From Eutreptiella sp. 'Long Island Sound 2002' (Eukaryota > Euglenozoa > Euglenophyceae > Eutreptiales > Eutreptiaceae), in the NCBI GenBank assembly GCA_964036045.1, contig OZ038383.1, positions 13,160,430 through 13,224,429 on the forward strand: a stretch of DNA of 64,000 nt, read 5' to 3'. Shown here one piece after another: positions 10,585 to 20,990 of this stretch (its first letter is position 1; each line of letters opens with the position of its first letter). The translations under genes and the position numbers were made by a program. The notes under the pieces were generated by a model, which was not told the origin of the DNA, did not search any database, and worked only from the letters and a program-made list of their open reading frames with translations.

Positions 10585-11289
10585 AGGAGCCCCCACGGGA
10601 GTGGGAGCTCGGAGGTCTCTCATCCGAAAATCAGTGGAATCCCAGAGAAAGCGAAGGCACATCGGGTGCCAAAGAAGGCTCCAGAAGAGCCAAAACCACT
10701 GAGTTTCGCCACTCCCAACCCCTGGAGCGCCCTGCCAAGGGAGGTTTATGTGGGCAAGGGACGTGGCAAGAAGGAAGGAGCCACCACGGAGAGCCCCGTG
10801 GACGGGCAGGACCAGCCCAAGATCTACACCATCCGTGACCATACCCTCGAAGCCCTGATGCACCCGGACGTGCTAGAGTTGCATGCCGTGAGAGTCGTCC
10901 ATACACCGCATGGTGACGAGCGGCAGTTGCACTTGAAGGTGCGTGTACGGTGCGGACAAGAGGAGTTGGTGGTGGATGTTCTGGTGGATACGGGTGCCCA
11001 GGTGAGCCTGGTCCGGAGAGGGTTGTTCAAGGAGGAATCCCTGCAGCCCAGCCGGAGACCGGTACGCCTGAAGGTGGCCAATGGAGAGATCATGGGTGGT
11101 GGCACCCATGAGGCCACTATCAGTATGGAATTCTGGGAACATGAGCGCTTGAACCGCCCTGATCTGGCGAAGAGAAGCACTCTATCCGGGAACTTCTATG
11201 TGGCCGACATTACAGATTGGGATATGATCATGGGGTATGAATTCATCATAGGCAAACGCCATTGGAGCCCTTCCCCATCGTGCAACGCT
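10585..11289 (+). CDS. Gypsy-2 aspartic protease
   Basis: A retropepsin cleaves the gag-pol polyprotein. The active-site triplet is in VDVLVDTGAQVSLV (about 10968-11009), and the second conserved region is DWDMIMGYEFI near 11218-11250. It is in the same frame as the second gag frame and separated from it by the TAG at 10582-10584, so it is made by readthrough or was cut off by a mutation. A frameshift near 11260-11290 leads to the next domain. The core is intact, but the context is not. Confidence 0.75.
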
Positions 11290-12056
11290 GGTCCGGGAGG
11301 ATGATGAATGTCTCACATGGCTGTCCACGGAATATGCATGCGGATCATCCCAATGGAATGCTGAGGAAGAGGATCGGATCGTCCAAGCGGTGCAAGCTGT
11401 GGGTTCTAAGTCCAGAGGAGACCGTGGAGTTCAGCTCACGGAGTATGGAATGGGGCCGCAGGTGTATGCCAGGATGATCCAGACGCTGGGAGCCGAAGCG
11501 CCCGAGACGGACGTCTTTGCTTTCCGGGATGCCCCACTTCTGAGGAAGTGTAGGCGGCACTGGCATCGAGGAGACTCAGCCTGGCACCGGCATTGGGGTT
11601 TGAAGGAGTGGGGACCCATGTATTGGCATGGCTCCATGGACAATACCAGACGTACGGTGGAGAAGATCATCGCGGATAGGGCGAAGGGGATCCTGGTCAT
11701 AACCGGCATAGGATCCACCCCATGTCCGCTGGAGGGTCTCAAGTCGACGCTGGACTCCATCACCCTGAGCGAGATGTCATTCGGGCCAGAGGAGGAGTTG
11801 TTCATCGACGCCAAGGGACGACCGTGTGGCAGCCAAGAAGAGGCGGGCCATGGTCACATCTCCGCATTGGTGGGACGACAAGATGTTGGTCACCGGCAAG
11901 TACGCGAAGGACGAGTCCGTGGCGAGAGTCATGGATCACATCGCGGACCAATACGATGGTCCGGTTGGGTCGGACCCACCGACATGGGATTTTCCAAGAA
12001 TGGGTGCCGATAGCGACAAGAACCAGCCCGATGCCGCAAGTTTCTGAAGATTATCG
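11290..12056 (+). pseudogene. Gypsy-2 domain between protease and RT, methyltransferase-like position
   Basis: The frame 11390-12013 reads DVFAFRDAPLLRKCRRHW near 11508, then GPMYWHGSMDNTRRTVEKI near 11610 and AKGILVITGIGS near 11680. Order and spacing match the domain in Gypsy-1 and Gypsy-3 (VELFA, NPPF, P-x-W), but here the NPPF equivalent reads MYWHG. The C-terminal part (ITLSEMSFGPEEELFIDAKG) may be a linker. Function unknown; a degenerate N6-adenine methyltransferase fold is my inference. Frameshifts near 11290 and 11830 break it. Confidence 0.5.
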
Positions 12057-12923
12057 GTGGGAAGAGCTCCCCACGACGATGAAGACGGCATATCGGACGA
12101 GGAAAAGTCGGACTCGGACCCGGAAGAGGCCTATACCGCAGTGCGGTCGGTTGCCTCTATACCGAAGCAAGCGGCTGAAGAGGCCCAGGATAACCCGAAG
12201 GTCGCCGAGCTGAAGGAGAGGCTGATCAATGCCTATCCGCGGCTATTCAGTGGCGTCGCCAACAAGAACCCTCCAGATCGTGGGAGGTTTGGCACAGCTA
12301 AGATCAAGCTGAAGCCTAACCCCAAGATCTATCGTCATCGGGAGTACCAACTTCAGGGCGATCGGGCCGAGGCCATGAAAAAGCTGTTGGCCAAGTTCAT
12401 TGAGCGGGGATGGATCGAACCCTCCGACAGTGAGTGGGCCAGCCCAGCCTTCATCGTGCCCAGGAAGGAGAAGGGCGAGTGGAGGTTGGTGGTTGATTAC
12501 AGAGGTTTGAACAAGCAGACCGAGCACGACTCGTACTCGCTTCCCCTGATCGACTCCATCCTCCAAAAACAACAGAAAAAGCAGATTTTCACGGTGTTGG
12601 ACCTGAAACACGGTTATCACCAGATGCCGCTACACCCGGACTCCAGGCTCTGCACAGCGATGTCAACGCCGCTGGGGCCCATGCAGTGGAAAGTGGTGCC
12701 TATGGGCGCCAAGAATGGCAACGCCGCTTTCCAGCACATGATGGAGGACCTACTCGGTCCTGTCCGGGACTGTGCCGATCCCTTCGTGGATGACATCATC
12801 ATCGGGTCCGGCACGGAGAACATGACTGAGGACAAGCGCATCGACGCGCATGAGAAGGATCTGCGCAGAGTGCTCAGCGAGTTGGACAAGCACAACATGG
12901 TGTGCAAGCCCACCAAAGCCTAA
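12057..12923 (+). CDS. Gypsy-2 reverse transcriptase
   Basis: RNA-dependent DNA polymerase, palm and fingers. Seen in order: GWIEPSDSEWASPAFIVPRK, WRLVVDYRGLNKQT, FTVLDLKHGYHQMPLHPDS (first catalytic Asp), KVVPMGAKNGNAAFQHMM, and FVDDIIIGSGTE with the catalytic Asp pair (about 12784-12795). All motifs are intact. A TAA at 12921-12923 (KPTKA-stop-LFVKEVEF) cuts it from RNase H in the same frame; the expected Gln codon CAA becomes TAA by one C-to-T change. It was formerly part of one pol ORF. Confidence 0.9.
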   Translation: MGRAPHDDEDGISDEEKSDSDPEEAYTAVRSVASIPKQAAEEAQDNPKVAELKERLINAYPRLFSGVANKNPPDRGRFGTAKIKLKPNPKIYRHREYQLQGDRAEAMKKLLAKFIERGWIEPSDSEWASPAFIVPRKEKGEWRLVVDYRGLNKQTEHDSYSLPLIDSILQKQQKKQIFTVLDLKHGYHQMPLHPDSRLCTAMSTPLGPMQWKVVPMGAKNGNAAFQHMMEDLLGPVRDCADPFVDDIIIGSGTENMTEDKRIDAHEKDLRRVLSELDKHNMVCKPTKA

Positions 12924-14051
12924 CTCTTCGTGAAGGAAGTGGAGTTCGCGGGTCACGTGGTTGGTCACGGGCAACACCGTCCCATGCCTGGGAAGCTGGC
13001 GTCCCTGCACCACTGGGAGAAGCCCCAGACCATCAGTGAAGTCCGATCCTTCATGGGGTTCTGCAACTACTATTCGGGCTATGTCCGGATGTATGCAGAA
13101 CTGTCGGGGCCGCTGCACAAGATGCTGCAAGTCGGCAAGTTCGATGGCCGGAAGGGGAGCAAGAAGAAGCTTGCCTGGACCCCTGAGGCCGAAGATGCGT
13201 TCAGCCGCCTGAAGGAGCGACTCCTGGGGCAGCTAGGGCTATTCCTGGTTGACCCAGACAGGGGATTCGCGCTACGAACGAACGCCTCGGACTATGCTGT
13301 ACGAGCAGTCCTCGAGCAGATCCGGGACGACGGGTCGCACGTACCCATGGCGTTTTGGAGTCGAATCCTGGCCGAGGGCCAACGCCGCACCTGGACAGCG
13401 AGGGAGAAGGAGACGTACGCCATAGTTTGTGCGCTCAGGAAGTGGTCTGGCCACATCGGATTGCAACCGGTGGTGGTATGTACAGACCATCAGTCCTTGC
13501 AGAGCTGGCACAAGGAGCACGTCGACACCCCCTCGGGACCGGCGGCAAGGAGGGCCCGATGGCATGAGACGTTCGCCAAGTTCGACCTCAGCGTCGTGTA
13601 TGTCCCGGGGAAGGACAACACTGTGGCAGATTGCCTCAGTCGATGGGCCTACCCCGCGGGCAAGGCTTGGATGGACATATCCAGCCATGGGGACGCCAAG
13701 GAGACGGAGGAGGCCAAGCGCATCATCGAGATGGAGAAGGCCATGGAGCAAGAGGGGGTCAAGTGCTTTGTGGTGATGGCAAACCGTACGGACCTGGCCA
13801 AGTTCCGGGGTGCCCGCGTCCAAGCTATTCGAGAGGAAACCCTCGAGCAATGGATGGTGGCCCCTGTAGAGCTAGTCAGGTCGGTGCTCACAGAGGACTG
13901 GTCGGATGACTACGTGGCATCCGACCACTGGAGCAAGTACTGGAATGCTGTGAGCGCCCCGTCGGACGACGAATGGCCCGAGGGCTTGACCGAGGATGGG
14001 GACAAGTTGTTCCTCAAGGACAAGCTGCTGGTGCCCGAGAATCGAGTTTAG
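12924..14051 (+). CDS. Gypsy-2 RT connection and RNase H
   Basis: Continues the RT frame: VEFAGHVVGHGQHRPMPGK, then EVRSFMGFCNYYSGYVRMYA (connection). RNase H follows with GFALRTNASDYAVRAVLEQI, where the usual TDASD is TNASD, so the first catalytic Asp is Asn. Next are VPMAFWSRIL, TAREKETYAIVCALRKW, VVCTDHQSLQSW and VYVPGKDNTVADCLSRW. The tail to 14051 is a tether before integrase. The TAG at 14049-14051 lies in frame with integrase and can be read as a decayed Gln codon. Confidence 0.85.
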   Translation, partial: LFVKEVEFAGHVVGHGQHRPMPGKLASLHHWEKPQTISEVRSFMGFCNYYSGYVRMYAELSGPLHKMLQVGKFDGRKGSKKKLAWTPEAEDAFSRLKERLLGQLGLFLVDPDRGFALRTNASDYAVRAVLEQIRDDGSHVPMAFWSRILAEGQRRTWTAREKETYAIVCALRKWSGHIGLQPVVVCTDHQSLQSWHKEHVDTPSGPAARRARWHETFAKFDLSVVYVPGKDNTVADCLSRWAYPAGKAWMDISSHGDAKETEEAKRIIEMEKAMEQEGVKCFVVMANRTDLAKFRGARVQAIREETLEQWMVAPVELVRSVLTEDWSDDYVASDHWSKYWNAVSAPSDDEWPEGLTEDGDKLFLKDKLLVPENRV

Positions 14052-15378
14052 GAGCTCATTGACCATTGGCACAACGCCCAGCTCATGCACCCTGGCCGAG
14101 ACAAGATGCAGCAGGACCTGGAGTGGCGTTTCAAGTTCCCTCCGGGGTAGTACGCCATCCTGGATAGGTACTGCAGGGACTGTGCCGTGTGTCGGGCGAC
14201 GAAGAGCCCCAACCACTCCACAGCGGGCAAACCGGTGTATACAGCTATACCGGAAGCCCCTATGCGGTCCATGGCCACGGATGTATTCGCCATGCCTGAG
14301 GTTACCGTGGAAGGAGAGACCTACAACTGTGTCATCCTGGCGGTGGATAGGCACAGCGGGTATATCGTGGCAGTCCCTGGCAAGAAGTCCAAGAAGAAGG
14401 ACAAGAAGGACAAGCATGGAGTGGGTCTTCAGGCCAAGACCGTCGCTAATGCCATGATCAGGCATTGGCTGACGATTTTCGATGTCCCAGCTGTCATCTG
14501 CAGCGATCGGGGCAGTCAATGTGGGGACGTGGTTCAAAACGATGTGCAAGCACATGGGCATTCGGCACGCCAAGACAGTGGCGTACCAGAGCCGGTTGAA
14601 TGGCCGGGCTGAGGTGGCCGGGCGGCAGCTGTTCGAAAAGTTCCGCCAGCTGCACATCGACGAACCGGGCCGGAATTGGTATAATTCGCTGTGGAGAGTA
14701 CTCCAAGCGTATCACGACCTTCCGGGGCCCACTGGACTGTCGCCCCATCGCATCCCGTTCCTACGAGATCGAGTGTCACGCACTGATGGCTGAGGCGGAC
14801 GACACGGCGGCAAAGGTGTGCAAGGCACTTCAGGATGAGCATGAGAAGAGGGCCAGATACTTCAAGCAGGGAAAGGTCCAGAAGTATGCCCTCCAAGACA
14901 CCGTGTGGGTCGAGCGGCACCACAAGGATGTCCTGTCCAGGCATCGGCAGGCATCTTGGTATGTGCCGGGGGTAATCGTGCGGAAGGTCGGACAGGATGT
15001 GTATGCGGTTCGTGTGGGGGATAACAAGATCCTGGACCGCGACCATACCCAGCTTCGTCCCCGAGCACCAGACCCCAGCGGACGTCCCGTCACCTTCGAG
15101 TTCATGGCCGGCGATGTGGACTCGGACGACGAGGGTGAGGATGACGACTTCACCGCTGAGAAGATCCTGGCGGACAAGCCGGACCCGGGGACGCCTGGGG
15201 GGAGGCTTTATAAAGTCCGTTGGAAGTGATTCGCCGCATCCAGGGATTCGTGGGAGCCTCCGAGCAGTTTCGTGCCGAGGTATACCACGGTCTGGATGGA
15301 CTATCTGAAGAGAAAGAATATTTCTTTGGATGTCAAGGACGTGTTGGTCCATTTGGTTGCTGCTGTAGCACCGTAATG
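14052..15378 (+). pseudogene. Gypsy-2 integrase and chromodomain
   Basis: The zinc-binding part is HWHNAQLMHPGRDKM ... CRDCAVC (14064-14200) with one in-frame TAG at about 14148. The catalytic core has D in SMATDVFAMPE, D in VICSDRGSQCG and E in SRLNGRAEVAGRQLFEKF. Frameshifts fall near 14530 and 14760. The C-terminal domain reads YALQDTVWVERHHKDVLS ... WYVPGVIVRKVGQDVYAVRV. The chromodomain (VEKI-like EKILADKP, LYKVRWK, FAASRDSWEP) has a TGA at 15227-15229 where Gly (GGA) is expected. The frame then runs to TAA at 15376-15378. Confidence 0.85.
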
Positions 15379-15761
15379 GATCCCCCTTGGCATTTTTGTT
15401 TGTTTCTGTGCTTGGGAGACGGGTGAGGGCGTTCCTCCGGGGATTTTTGGGCCTTGATTGGCCATCTACCCCCTTCACTCGATCTCCACATATATATTTC
15501 ATTGTGGTATACTTATTTAGGTCGACCGACGACGTTTCTCTATCTTTGATCCGCTCAGTCCATGTTGTAGATCAAGAGGATACCGGATATGGCGTAGGGC
15601 ACCGATTTTCAGTGTCCTCACCCCTCTCTTGGGGCATGGGGGACGCCTACGACGTGTGTGGGGCCTCCATGTGTCCTTGGGACATGAGGGGGGGGGGTTG
15701 GAGCCCATTGGGGTCCTCCCGTCCTCTCTTCAATGACTTCCGAGCCGTAACAACGCTCTGA
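15379..15761 (+). other. Gypsy-2 3' untranslated region with polypurine run
   Basis: No gene. GAGGGGGGGGGG (about 15687-15698) looks like a polypurine tract, yet it lies some 60 bp before the repeat shared by both LTRs. Either the tract is elsewhere or the 5' LTR lost its first ~60 bp. Confidence 0.5.
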
Positions 15762-17314
15762 GAAGCCGGTTCGAACCCTCGTGGCCATCCTTGGGTCACT
15801 TGGGGTGTGTATCTATGTGCCGGCAAGCCGCCATTGGCTGATATCATACTCTCTCATCCACCTGACCTAACCCGATGTGATAGTGTGATAGGTTTGGCCC
15901 TTCCGGCTACGAGCGGCCATATTCAGTACCGAGGCGCCGCCAGCGGAGATTTATATATCAGAATATCAGGAATCAACAGGGTTTTTTTATCATAATGTTT
16001 CGGTAATTTTTCAGCCTTCTGTTCTGATGGTCAATGTATCGGCGACTGTCAGTAGGCTCGCGATTTTGCGGTAACCGAATGGTTAACTGTTATTTACAGA
16101 TATTTTGGCGGAAACCCCGATGAAGGGTCAGATTTCATCAGTAGAGGGTTCCTTGCTTCCGCAATTTGCATATCATACACTCGCAGAATGAATCCGATTT
16201 TTTCAGACTGTCAGAATCGGATTTTCGACTTCGACATCGCCGCACTTGATATGACGAATCTCGAGTGGTCCGAAATTCTTCCCCGATCAGAAATCAGCCT
16301 TCCTTTTGTTATGCCCTTCATTTGTCTTGGAGATATAGTCGAAACAAAAGTGATTCGTGAGACCACTTTGAAAGGTCATATCTCCGGCTCTCGGCGAGGT
16401 AAAACAATTTCGAGAAGTGGGTTGGTACTGCCTTGGTCGCAACTTAATTCGAGAAGCATCAAACGCCTTTGGTGTGTATAGATGCCCGGTGTAGCAAGGG
16501 ATAGGGGCCAAGAGGGTAGAAAGTGGTTTATAACTCTTGGACCGTGGAACCCAATATTTTATTGCGACTTTCGAGTGTACTGCATGAGTGTTAGGGTTGC
16601 ATAGATACTTTCCTTGGGTCCCTACGTATTTTTAACGTGAAGTTATGACCATGGAGGGGCATGGCATATCATGGTGGGAGCCACATTTTGAGGGTATGTG
16701 TTATATGCATGGTATATGTCTTGATATGCTCACGCCCATGTTATATATCTTCGTGTGGCCGAAGAGATGGGGAGCCAGACGTGACAAGGGCTTTGCCCAT
16801 GTCCCAATTGTGGAATTCAAAGCGCTAGACCAAGTCTACCGCGTATGTATTGCTCATGGTATGGTTGGCAAAGAGATCCATGAGTGCGCTCCATTTTTCA
16901 TGGGGCATGTAGATATGAGTGGCGAAGGTATCTCCATGCGTCAGATTGGGGATCCAAGTGGGGGAATTGTTCGCAAATGGTTCCAATCATTTGTATATTG
17001 AACCATGCGCGGATATCATGGGTGAGCATAGAGATATACTATCATGACAACTTTGTATTTGGACATATTTTCATGTTTTTGACCTCAATTTTTGCTCATT
17101 TTGGCGTCGTGTGTACTTACCTGGTCAGCAAACAGCAAGAAGCCTATGGAGAGTCGAACCATGGTATGTTGTTCATATGTTGGCATATGCTTTGGAGTTC
17201 AACACCACCATGTGCCGGACCGCGTACTCCATTTGGCTTGGCGCACGAAGGATAACAAGAATTGGTCTCAAGATCATGGGCTGACTTGGGTGGTACGTGG
17301 CGCCCATATCCGAA
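15762..17314 (+). repeat. Gypsy-2 3' LTR
   Basis: Direct repeat of 5279-6832 with a few percent differences and no large indels. It ends CATATCCGAA, after which the sequence returns at once to the Gypsy-1 RT reading frame (minus strand). Confidence 0.8.
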
Positions 17315-17926
17315 CTCACGCAAGAGGATTAGGTGGTCCTGCTTAGTATTTATTCCCAGGCATGGGTCGTCGATGTGTGCTTCCATCTGGGCGCCTCGGG
17401 ATATGAGTTGTTGCACCACAGGTTTCCGACGTACGATGAACAGGATCTTGTTCATCAGCTCTTGAAAAAGAGCGGGTGCGTTGGCCACGCCAAAGGGCAT
17501 GACCTTCGGCTTGAAAACCCTCCCCTGAGGGGTGATGAAGGCTAGGAGCTCCTGAGCATTGGGCGTCAGGTCCACTTGCCAGAATCCACTCCGCTTGTCT
17601 ATTTCCTCCTTGTAGCGGCAGGAGGCTATCTTCTTGAGGGTAGACTCCGTGTTAGGAATGGACCATGAGTGGTTCAGAGTCTTCTTGTTCAGCTCTTCAT
17701 AATCCACTACCAGCCGTTTGGCTGTAGACCCAGGCTTAGCCACCAGGAAACAGGCACTGCGATGTTGGCGGTAGTCTCCATCCTTGTACTCCAGGACCAG
17801 GCCAGTGTCGATGCATTCTTGTATTTGTCGCTCAATCTCATCGGCCTGCTCTTTGAGAGCCGGGTAGGGTCTCCTACGTATCTTGTGACTCAGAAACTCA
17901 GGCTTCAGCTTGAGGTCCATCTGCAC
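17315..17926 (-). pseudogene. Gypsy-1 RT, N-terminal half (right of Gypsy-2)
   Basis: Reads MDLKLKPEFLSHKIRRRPYP, IERQIQECIDTGLV, KRLVVDYEELNKKT, DKRSGFWQVDLTPNAQELLA and FGVANAPALFQELMNKI. It ends in HIDDPCLGINTKQDHLILL, where HIDD is the catalytic pair in the usual YxDD position. The fragment stops exactly at the Gypsy-2 junction; the remainder is at 4994-5278. It is largely intact and shares more than half of its residues with Gypsy-3 RT at 33722-34507. Confidence 0.85.
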
Positions 17927-18700
17927 TAGCTTGTCACAGGACGCTGGAGGGGGTAGTTCTCCGAATACTCCAGGTAGGTCTTGATCAACTTCTGTACTCT
18001 AGGGTCCAAGAGCTTTATCTTGTCCTCCATGTCCTCGTCAGAGTGTAGATTGCTTGCCCCTTGGTGTATAGAAGCGGGGACATGGTCCTCAACCGGCTCA
18101 GCCTCCTTGGTAGTATCCTTCAGCCCTTCGTAGGCGTTTAGAAGGTCCGGTTCCACAGCCTCAGGTGGTTGGTGACAACATAGGCACGCTCGAGGGGGTT
18201 CACATACGCATTCCTCTGAGTGTTCATCCTCCCCTGGCGTCCTCACATGGGAACCCCACACCCTCTTCATGAGCTTTAGATCCACCTCTTATTGCCAGGT
18301 GGTAATCTTCTGTTCAAGGTCCTCCTTCCGTTGGGAGATATCTCCCATAGACCCTTGCTTCAACGGCCATGAGCGGCGGGTAGGCCTAGCGTAGCGTACC
18401 TTTTTCGCCAGCAATCTCCTCTTGGAGTCCAGGTACTCTCTCAGCCTGGATCGGGGGTCCAACTCCTCGTCCAAGGGCTCCTCTCCCTTCATTGAGAGTA
18501 GGGGTTTCTGTGGGGCATCGTACTCGGCGTTCTTCACTTCCTCCACGCACGTCTGCACCATGAAGGCGTCATTCTCAGTTTCATCATCACAGTGTATTGA
18601 GCTGCGTAGCTCGGATAACCCACACTCTGAGACTACATCAGGATAAGGTACACGGCAGGGGGAGCTGGGGGCAACAGTTTCCGACATGACGTACTCATCT
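17927..18700 (-). pseudogene. Gypsy-1 linker between methyltransferase-like domain and RT
   Basis: Two overlapping open stretches (18687-18289 and 18285-17926) are acidic and low in recognisable motifs. The segment KIKLLDPRVQKLIKTYLEYS just before RT is conserved with Gypsy-3 (LDPRLKKLLLTYEEVFG at 33744). Probably a tether within the pol polyprotein. Confidence 0.6.
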
Positions 18701-19033
18701 CCCCCAGGAGTTGTTTCTACTGCATCTGGAGGCCGTAGTTGATTTTTCAGGAGGTCCGGGGTGTAGCCGCTGCTCTAACGTTGAATTTCCTGGACCATAT
18801 CATGGTCCAGATCTTCCCTGGGCACTGGGGCTAGGCCCCCGTCTACCACACTTAGCATGCTCCCCCATCCTCATTTCCCGATGGGCTTCTTGCGACCCAG
18901 AGGCACGTAGATGGCGTAGTCAGGTATTAGCTGGATCGAGGTGAGCGTCAGCATATCCAATAGAGTACGCCAGTACTCATTTCACCCATGCGCTCCCCAA
19001 TCGGAGGAGCACAGGACCACACGAGAACGTTCC
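18701..19033 (-). pseudogene. Gypsy-1 methyltransferase-like domain, C-terminal part (left of TIR element)
   Basis: Minus-strand reading gives VVLCSSDWG near 19000, followed by LLDMLTLTSIQL, AIYVPLG and MLSVVDGGLAPVP. This parallels Gypsy-3 AIMCTPDWG, YVPEDS and LSIVDGSPNPVP at 32830-33020. The N-terminal part lies at 20171-20823 across the TIR element. Several stops and indels are present. Confidence 0.65.
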
Positions 19034-20170
19034 ACTTAGCCCACGTAAACTGCACCCTGTTTTGCACCTCAAGGGCGGCACTTGTGTGCAAAAGAAATAC
19101 CCCCATTTTCCTCGTGTTTCCACCTGAAAAGTGAGGATTCCCAAACGGACGAATCTCGAAAATACTTTTTGAGGCTATCAGCAGAATACAAGTAGTCAGA
19201 CGTATCAAAAAACCATTTATTTGGCATGTTGAGTGGGCGAGGCCTCGCGCACTCAATTTTGTAGAATGTGTATTTTTTAACGGTCTGAACAAAGAGTATT
19301 CCATGCCAAATGAGACTCTGACGTCTCAATGGGTGCCTCATGTTGTACCGTTCGGGTCATGTCAGCAGCAAGAGTGGTCAATGAATGGAATTCTTGCTCA
19401 CGGCATGCACTATGTAAGGTGCAATGTATTTAAATAGCGGTGGGCTGTATAACAGTTTTTCAGAAGCGCTGGGTCACAGGGCGTATGAAACAAGGTGCCC
19501 TACAGGAGGAGTGTGTAAACGCCGCTCCTGAGCTCACTGTTTTCACAAAATTCCAGAAGGGAGGAATCTCAAAAAGCCTTCTTCATGCTATCAGCGGAAT
19601 GCAAGTGGTCAGGGGTATCGAAAAACATATTTTTTTTAGGATGTTGAGTGCGCGAGCCCTCGCGCACTGAGTGTTCCGCTGTGCAAGTCTTTAACCCATA
19701 TGAAATGTTGCAGTTTTGCTTTTGCTCCATTCTTGCTTCATGCCACTTGCGATATCAAAAACTCATTCCAAAAAGGCCTGAAAATCTGACTCCAGGTGAC
19801 TGAGTGCGCAAGGCCTCGCGCACTCAGCCTCATAGAATAATCATTTTTTCATGAGGACATGTACACGTTGTGTGAGCAGTGCCCATTGTTAATAGTTTTC
19901 CAGAAGCTGCAAAAATTGGTATTCTTGAAATTAGGCAACAAAATGTTTCATTCAGGTAAAATCACCGGTAGGCCCTCTGATTTGGACTGGAAAAGAATTC
20001 TTTGACCCCCCTGAAAACAGCAAAAAAAAATCGGCAAACTGAATAAGAAATGCATTTCTTGGGAGGGTGTGGAAAACGGTACCTTCAAACTGGCAAAAAA
20101 AAGTTTTTTTCAATGACCAAATTTTGGTGCTTCGGTTAAAAAAAGGGGGTGCAGTTTGCGTGGGCTAAGT
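19034..20170. mobile_element. 1.1-kb TIR transposon with GC palindromes, superfamily unassigned
   Basis: The left end ACTTAGCCCACGTAAACTGC and the inverted right end (GCAGTTTGCGTGGGCTAAGT) match for 24 bp with one mismatch. Flanking TCC/TCT (19031-19033 and 20171-20173) may be a 3-bp target duplication with one mismatch. Removing the element plus one triplet joins the minus strand as VALERSRVVLC, the same length as Gypsy-3 IAYEGGRAIMC. This fixes the boundaries. The interior is AT-rich, has no transposase and holds three modules each centred on a ~28-bp palindrome. Non-autonomous. Confidence 0.8.
19229..19827. repeat. three 25-28-bp palindromes within repeated modules
   Basis: Centres are at 19229-19256, 19645-19669 and 19800-19827. 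The last is CTGAGTGCGCAAGGCCTCGC continued by GCACTCAG, with one mismatched pair. The first two are preceded by similar text (CTATCAGC[AG]GAAT[AG]CAAGT, then [GT]ATC[AG]AAAAA) about 420 bp apart, so the element interior looks like degraded tandem modules. The core equals the palindromes at 774 and 1747. Confidence 0.7.
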
Positions 20171-20823
20171 TCTAGGGCCACCTTAGTCAGGACCTTCCCC
20201 TGTTCTCTGAACCTGGGGTTCCCGTAGGCCATCCTGAAGGAGGGCCAGTAAAATTTGTAACAGCAACTTTTCCCTATGCTGCAGTAGAGGTTCAGGACAT
20301 GTTGTTTGTCGCTGGCGAATAGCTCCACGTTCAGGTCTCCCCGGGAGTATCCCAACTCCTTCAGATCTTGGTCTAAGACAGCCCCAAAGAGCTGATAGTC
20401 CTCAGTTTTGGAGGCGACCATCATGGTGGAGGGCTCCTTCTTGCATACCCTCAGGTAGCTAAACGTGTGTTCAGACAGCTCTACTGGTAAAGATTCCCCT
20501 CCGTCACCATGGTCCGCTTGGAGGACGTAGGCTGCTTGCAGAGTGAGGGATAGAATCTGGGAATGCTCGACGAAGAAGTGGGTCCGCAGTACACAGTTGA
20601 AGGCTTTGGTGTCCATTAGGTAGAACCGATGGGCAATGCTCCTTGATCCCATAGGCACTTTGACCTCACAGTCCCCGCAACTGTGCACCACATGCCCATC
20701 TCCCATGCGGATGGCTGCGGTAGGGATGATGTTCTTCAGGTCCCCATGAGGTAAAACCTCCTTGGCCACTTTAGATATACTGGCCCCAGTATCCAGTACC
20801 CCTAGGGTATTCTCGTCTCCCAA
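20171..20823 (-). pseudogene. Gypsy-1 protease and methyltransferase-like domain, N-terminal part
   Basis: TLGVLDTGASISKVAKEVL (about 20806-20750) is a retropepsin active site; it is followed by IRMGDGHVVHSCGDCEVKVP and a degenerate second motif. From about 20330 the frame reads LNVELFASDKQHVLNLYCS, then CCYKFYWPS and MAYGNPRF, then KVLTKVALE. VELFA plus NP[PR]F matches the SAM-dependent N6-adenine methyltransferase pattern. Here the second Pro of NPPF is Arg, so activity would be lost. The reading stops at the TIR element. Confidence 0.75.
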
Positions 20824-20990
20824 GACGGATACGTACCTAGAACACCAGATCTGTAGGTCCCCCTGAGTGTCCCTGTCAGAACTCCGCGGGGCAGGTCAGT
20901 TCAAACCCCTTCCTCTGCAGTTTCCGCGCCATGCGCATCAAACGGGAACGTTTGCGGGAGTTGGACTGGTCCCCATCTTCGTTGGCACGC

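Larger units (their letters stand above)
5279..17314 (+). mobile_element. Gypsy-2, full-length chromodomain Ty3/gypsy element inside Gypsy-1
   Basis: Two direct repeats of about 1.55 kb (5279-6832 and 15762-17314) bracket an 8.9-kb internal region. This codes, on the plus strand, for gag with a zinc knuckle, protease, an unknown/methyltransferase-like domain, RT, RNase H, integrase and chromodomain. It is a different, more GC-rich family than Gypsy-1 and Gypsy-3. The LTRs differ by a few percent, so the insertion is fairly young, but the coding region has several stops and frameshifts. LTR ends are not TG...CA, and only GAA is shared at the junctions, so the target duplication is unclear. Confidence 0.85.
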
